DNA of 64,000 nt, taken from contig NZ_JIAI01000012.1 of assembly GCF_000620785.1 (NCBI RefSeq), positions 1-64,000 of the forward strand. Direction: 5' to 3'. A program made the translations under genes and the position numbers. Every line of letters starts with the position of its first letter. The stretch's first letter is position 1. Positions 63,161 through 64,000 of this stretch are shown here, piece after piece. The DNA is from Actinospineispora acaciae DSM 45401 (GTDB lineage: Bacteria > Actinomycetota > Actinomycetes > Mycobacteriales > Pseudonocardiaceae). The notes below the pieces were generated by a model. The model had not been told where the DNA came from. It saw nothing but the letters and a program-made list of their open reading frames with translations, and made no database searches.

Positions 63161-63379
63161 TCAGGTCGCCGTGGCGTCGGCCGGGTCGCGCCCGGGCGCG
63201 TAGCGGCGCACCGAGGGCAGGTCGAGGGCCTGGTCCAGCAGCACCAGGAAGCGGGCCGCGAGCTGTTCGGCCTCGGCGACGGTGAGCAGTCCGCGCCGGG
63301 CGCCTCGATGAAGTTCGTCGGCCAGGAGCGAGTGGAACCGCGCCGACCACTCTTCCCGGGTCTGAGCTTCATCCAGCAT
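63161..63379 (-). CDS. 72-aa hypothetical protein, helical
   Basis: Starts at ATG 63379; TACTGAT 6 bases upstream would serve as -10 for a leaderless transcript. The sequence is a run of amphipathic helices (LDEAQTREEWSARFHSLL, GLLTVAEAEQLAARFLVLLD) with strong GC bias at codon position 3, which supports a real gene. No signal peptide and no recognised family. Confidence 0.6.
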   Translation of the reverse strand: MLDEAQTREEWSARFHSLLADELHRGARRGLLTVAEAEQLAARFLVLLDQALDLPSVRRYAPGRDPADATAT

Positions 63380-63541
63380 CCGCGATCAGTACCACGGTGC
63401 GTCACCGTCGCCGCTGGTCGTCCGGTTCGAGGCACCCGTTCGGCTGGTCAGATGTACCGGTGAGGGTTACCGGTCGGTGCGGTCCGTTCGGGGGTGCGGA
63501 CGGATACTTCAGGGACGAGCGGTACGGACGGGGGGACGGTC

Positions 63542-64000
63542 ATGGGTACGGCGGCCGGGCGGGGCACGGCGCCGTCGGTGGGTGCGCCGTCGGTGGGCAC
63601 GCCGCTGCTGGTCGCCGGCCTGGGCGCGGTCGCGCTGGCCTCGGTGGTGATCGGTATGCGGATTGCGGCGGGCGTGGTGCCGAGGCTGGAGACGGCGACG
63701 GCGGCCGCCCGGCTGGCGGTGGACGCGCTCGGCGCGGCGGAGATCGGGCTCGCGCTGCTTCCGTTCCTGGTGGGAGGGCTGTCCGGCGACCGTGACCGGG
63801 CCGAGTCGGTGGCCAGGGCGCGCCGCGCGGCGTTCCGGCGGGCCGCCCGGTTGGGGGCACTGGTCGGCGCGGCGTGGGCGATCGCGGCGGTGCTGGCGCT
63901 GTGGCTGCAGGCGGCCGGCGCGTCCGGCAGCTCGCCGCTGGCGGTGCGCGCGGGCGCGCTGGTCGACTACGCCGGGCGGATCGCGGCCGGGCGCGGCCTG
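63542..64000 (+). CDS. CopD/CtaG-type membrane protein, N-terminal part
   Basis: Starts at ATG 63542 after GGGGGGAC and runs off the window, so only 153 residues are visible. There are three hydrophobic segments (about 20-39, 57-76 and 99-117) and the stretch SSPLAVRAGALVDYAGRIA followed by GRGL that recalls the first periplasmic region of actinobacterial proteins with fused copper-resistance CopD and cytochrome c oxidase assembly CtaG domains. Assignment is tentative because the diagnostic His residues lie beyond the end. Confidence 0.55.
   Translation, partial: MGTAAGRGTAPSVGAPSVGTPLLVAGLGAVALASVVIGMRIAAGVVPRLETATAAARLAVDALGAAEIGLALLPFLVGGLSGDRDRAESVARARRAAFRRAARLGALVGAAWAIAAVLALWLQAAGASGSSPLAVRAGALVDYAGRIAAGRGL

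Overview
The window is very GC-rich, densely coding DNA from an actinobacterium, most likely of the order Pseudonocardiales. The order is inferred. The markers are a mycothiol-type nitroreductase, an actinobacterial CtaJ-like oxidase subunit, a DUF5130 protein, a large NAD-glutamate dehydrogenase, and many GTG or leaderless starts with GTGA/ATGA coupling. The window opens on the end of an rRNA operon (23S 3' end, 5S, strong terminator) and closes inside a membrane protein gene of CopD/CtaG type.

Region 1 (about 0.9-19 kb) is a conserved actinobacterial backbone: ssb (paralogue), ettA, a 1466-aa low-complexity protein with a degenerate GGDEF-like domain, gdh, a thioesterase, a conserved hypothetical, a GH13 alpha-glucosidase, truncated haemoglobin glbO, an MscS channel and an HNH endonuclease. 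From memory this follows the Mycobacterium tuberculosis block Rv2478c to Rv2469c. The block resumes at 40.9 kb with ctaJ, DUF5130, pepN and the Rv2466c-like enzyme, and again at 53.1 kb with rpiB and an Fpg/Nei glycosylase.

Region 2 (about 19-40.9 kb) is inserted in that block. It starts with an M28 peptidase, a histidine kinase/LuxR response regulator pair and an amidase. A Wzx/Wzy-type exopolysaccharide locus follows: polyprenyl glycosylphosphotransferase, several GT4 enzymes, WecB, O-antigen ligase/polymerase, a GT4 fused to a Wzz-like chain-length domain, a GT87, a flippase, a secreted GHL15-type glycosidase and a DUF4097-like lipoprotein. It ends with a tight four-gene set (GT2 polyprenyl-phosphate sugar synthase, FAD oxidoreductase, EamA-like membrane protein, polysaccharide deacetylase) that resembles the lipid-linked amino-sugar logic of the Gram-negative Arn pathway.

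Region 3 (45-53 kb) is an accessory segment: ALDH, a membrane Ser/Thr kinase, a 178-bp MITE-like element, a metallo-beta-lactamase-fold hydrolase with two tiny upstream genes, a one-component HTH-TM-I36 protein, a secreted protein and an MpaB-family protein. Region 4 (54-64 kb) holds small metabolic and regulatory genes (PPOX, MobA, VOC/MarR, TetR/DUF899, MFS/XRE-cupin, CMD family, GntR), tRNA-Pro(TGG) and tRNA-Gly(TCC), and a poorly coding stretch at 62.4-63.1 kb.

Non-coding structure is unusually rich: an 80-bp tandem triplet with nested hairpins (7.73-7.97 kb), a 103-bp tandem terminator array (14.68-15.02 kb), two inverted 69-bp palindromic elements flanking pepN and its neighbour, the MITE-like element, paired DnaA boxes before ssb, and paired operators before the MarR and TetR genes.
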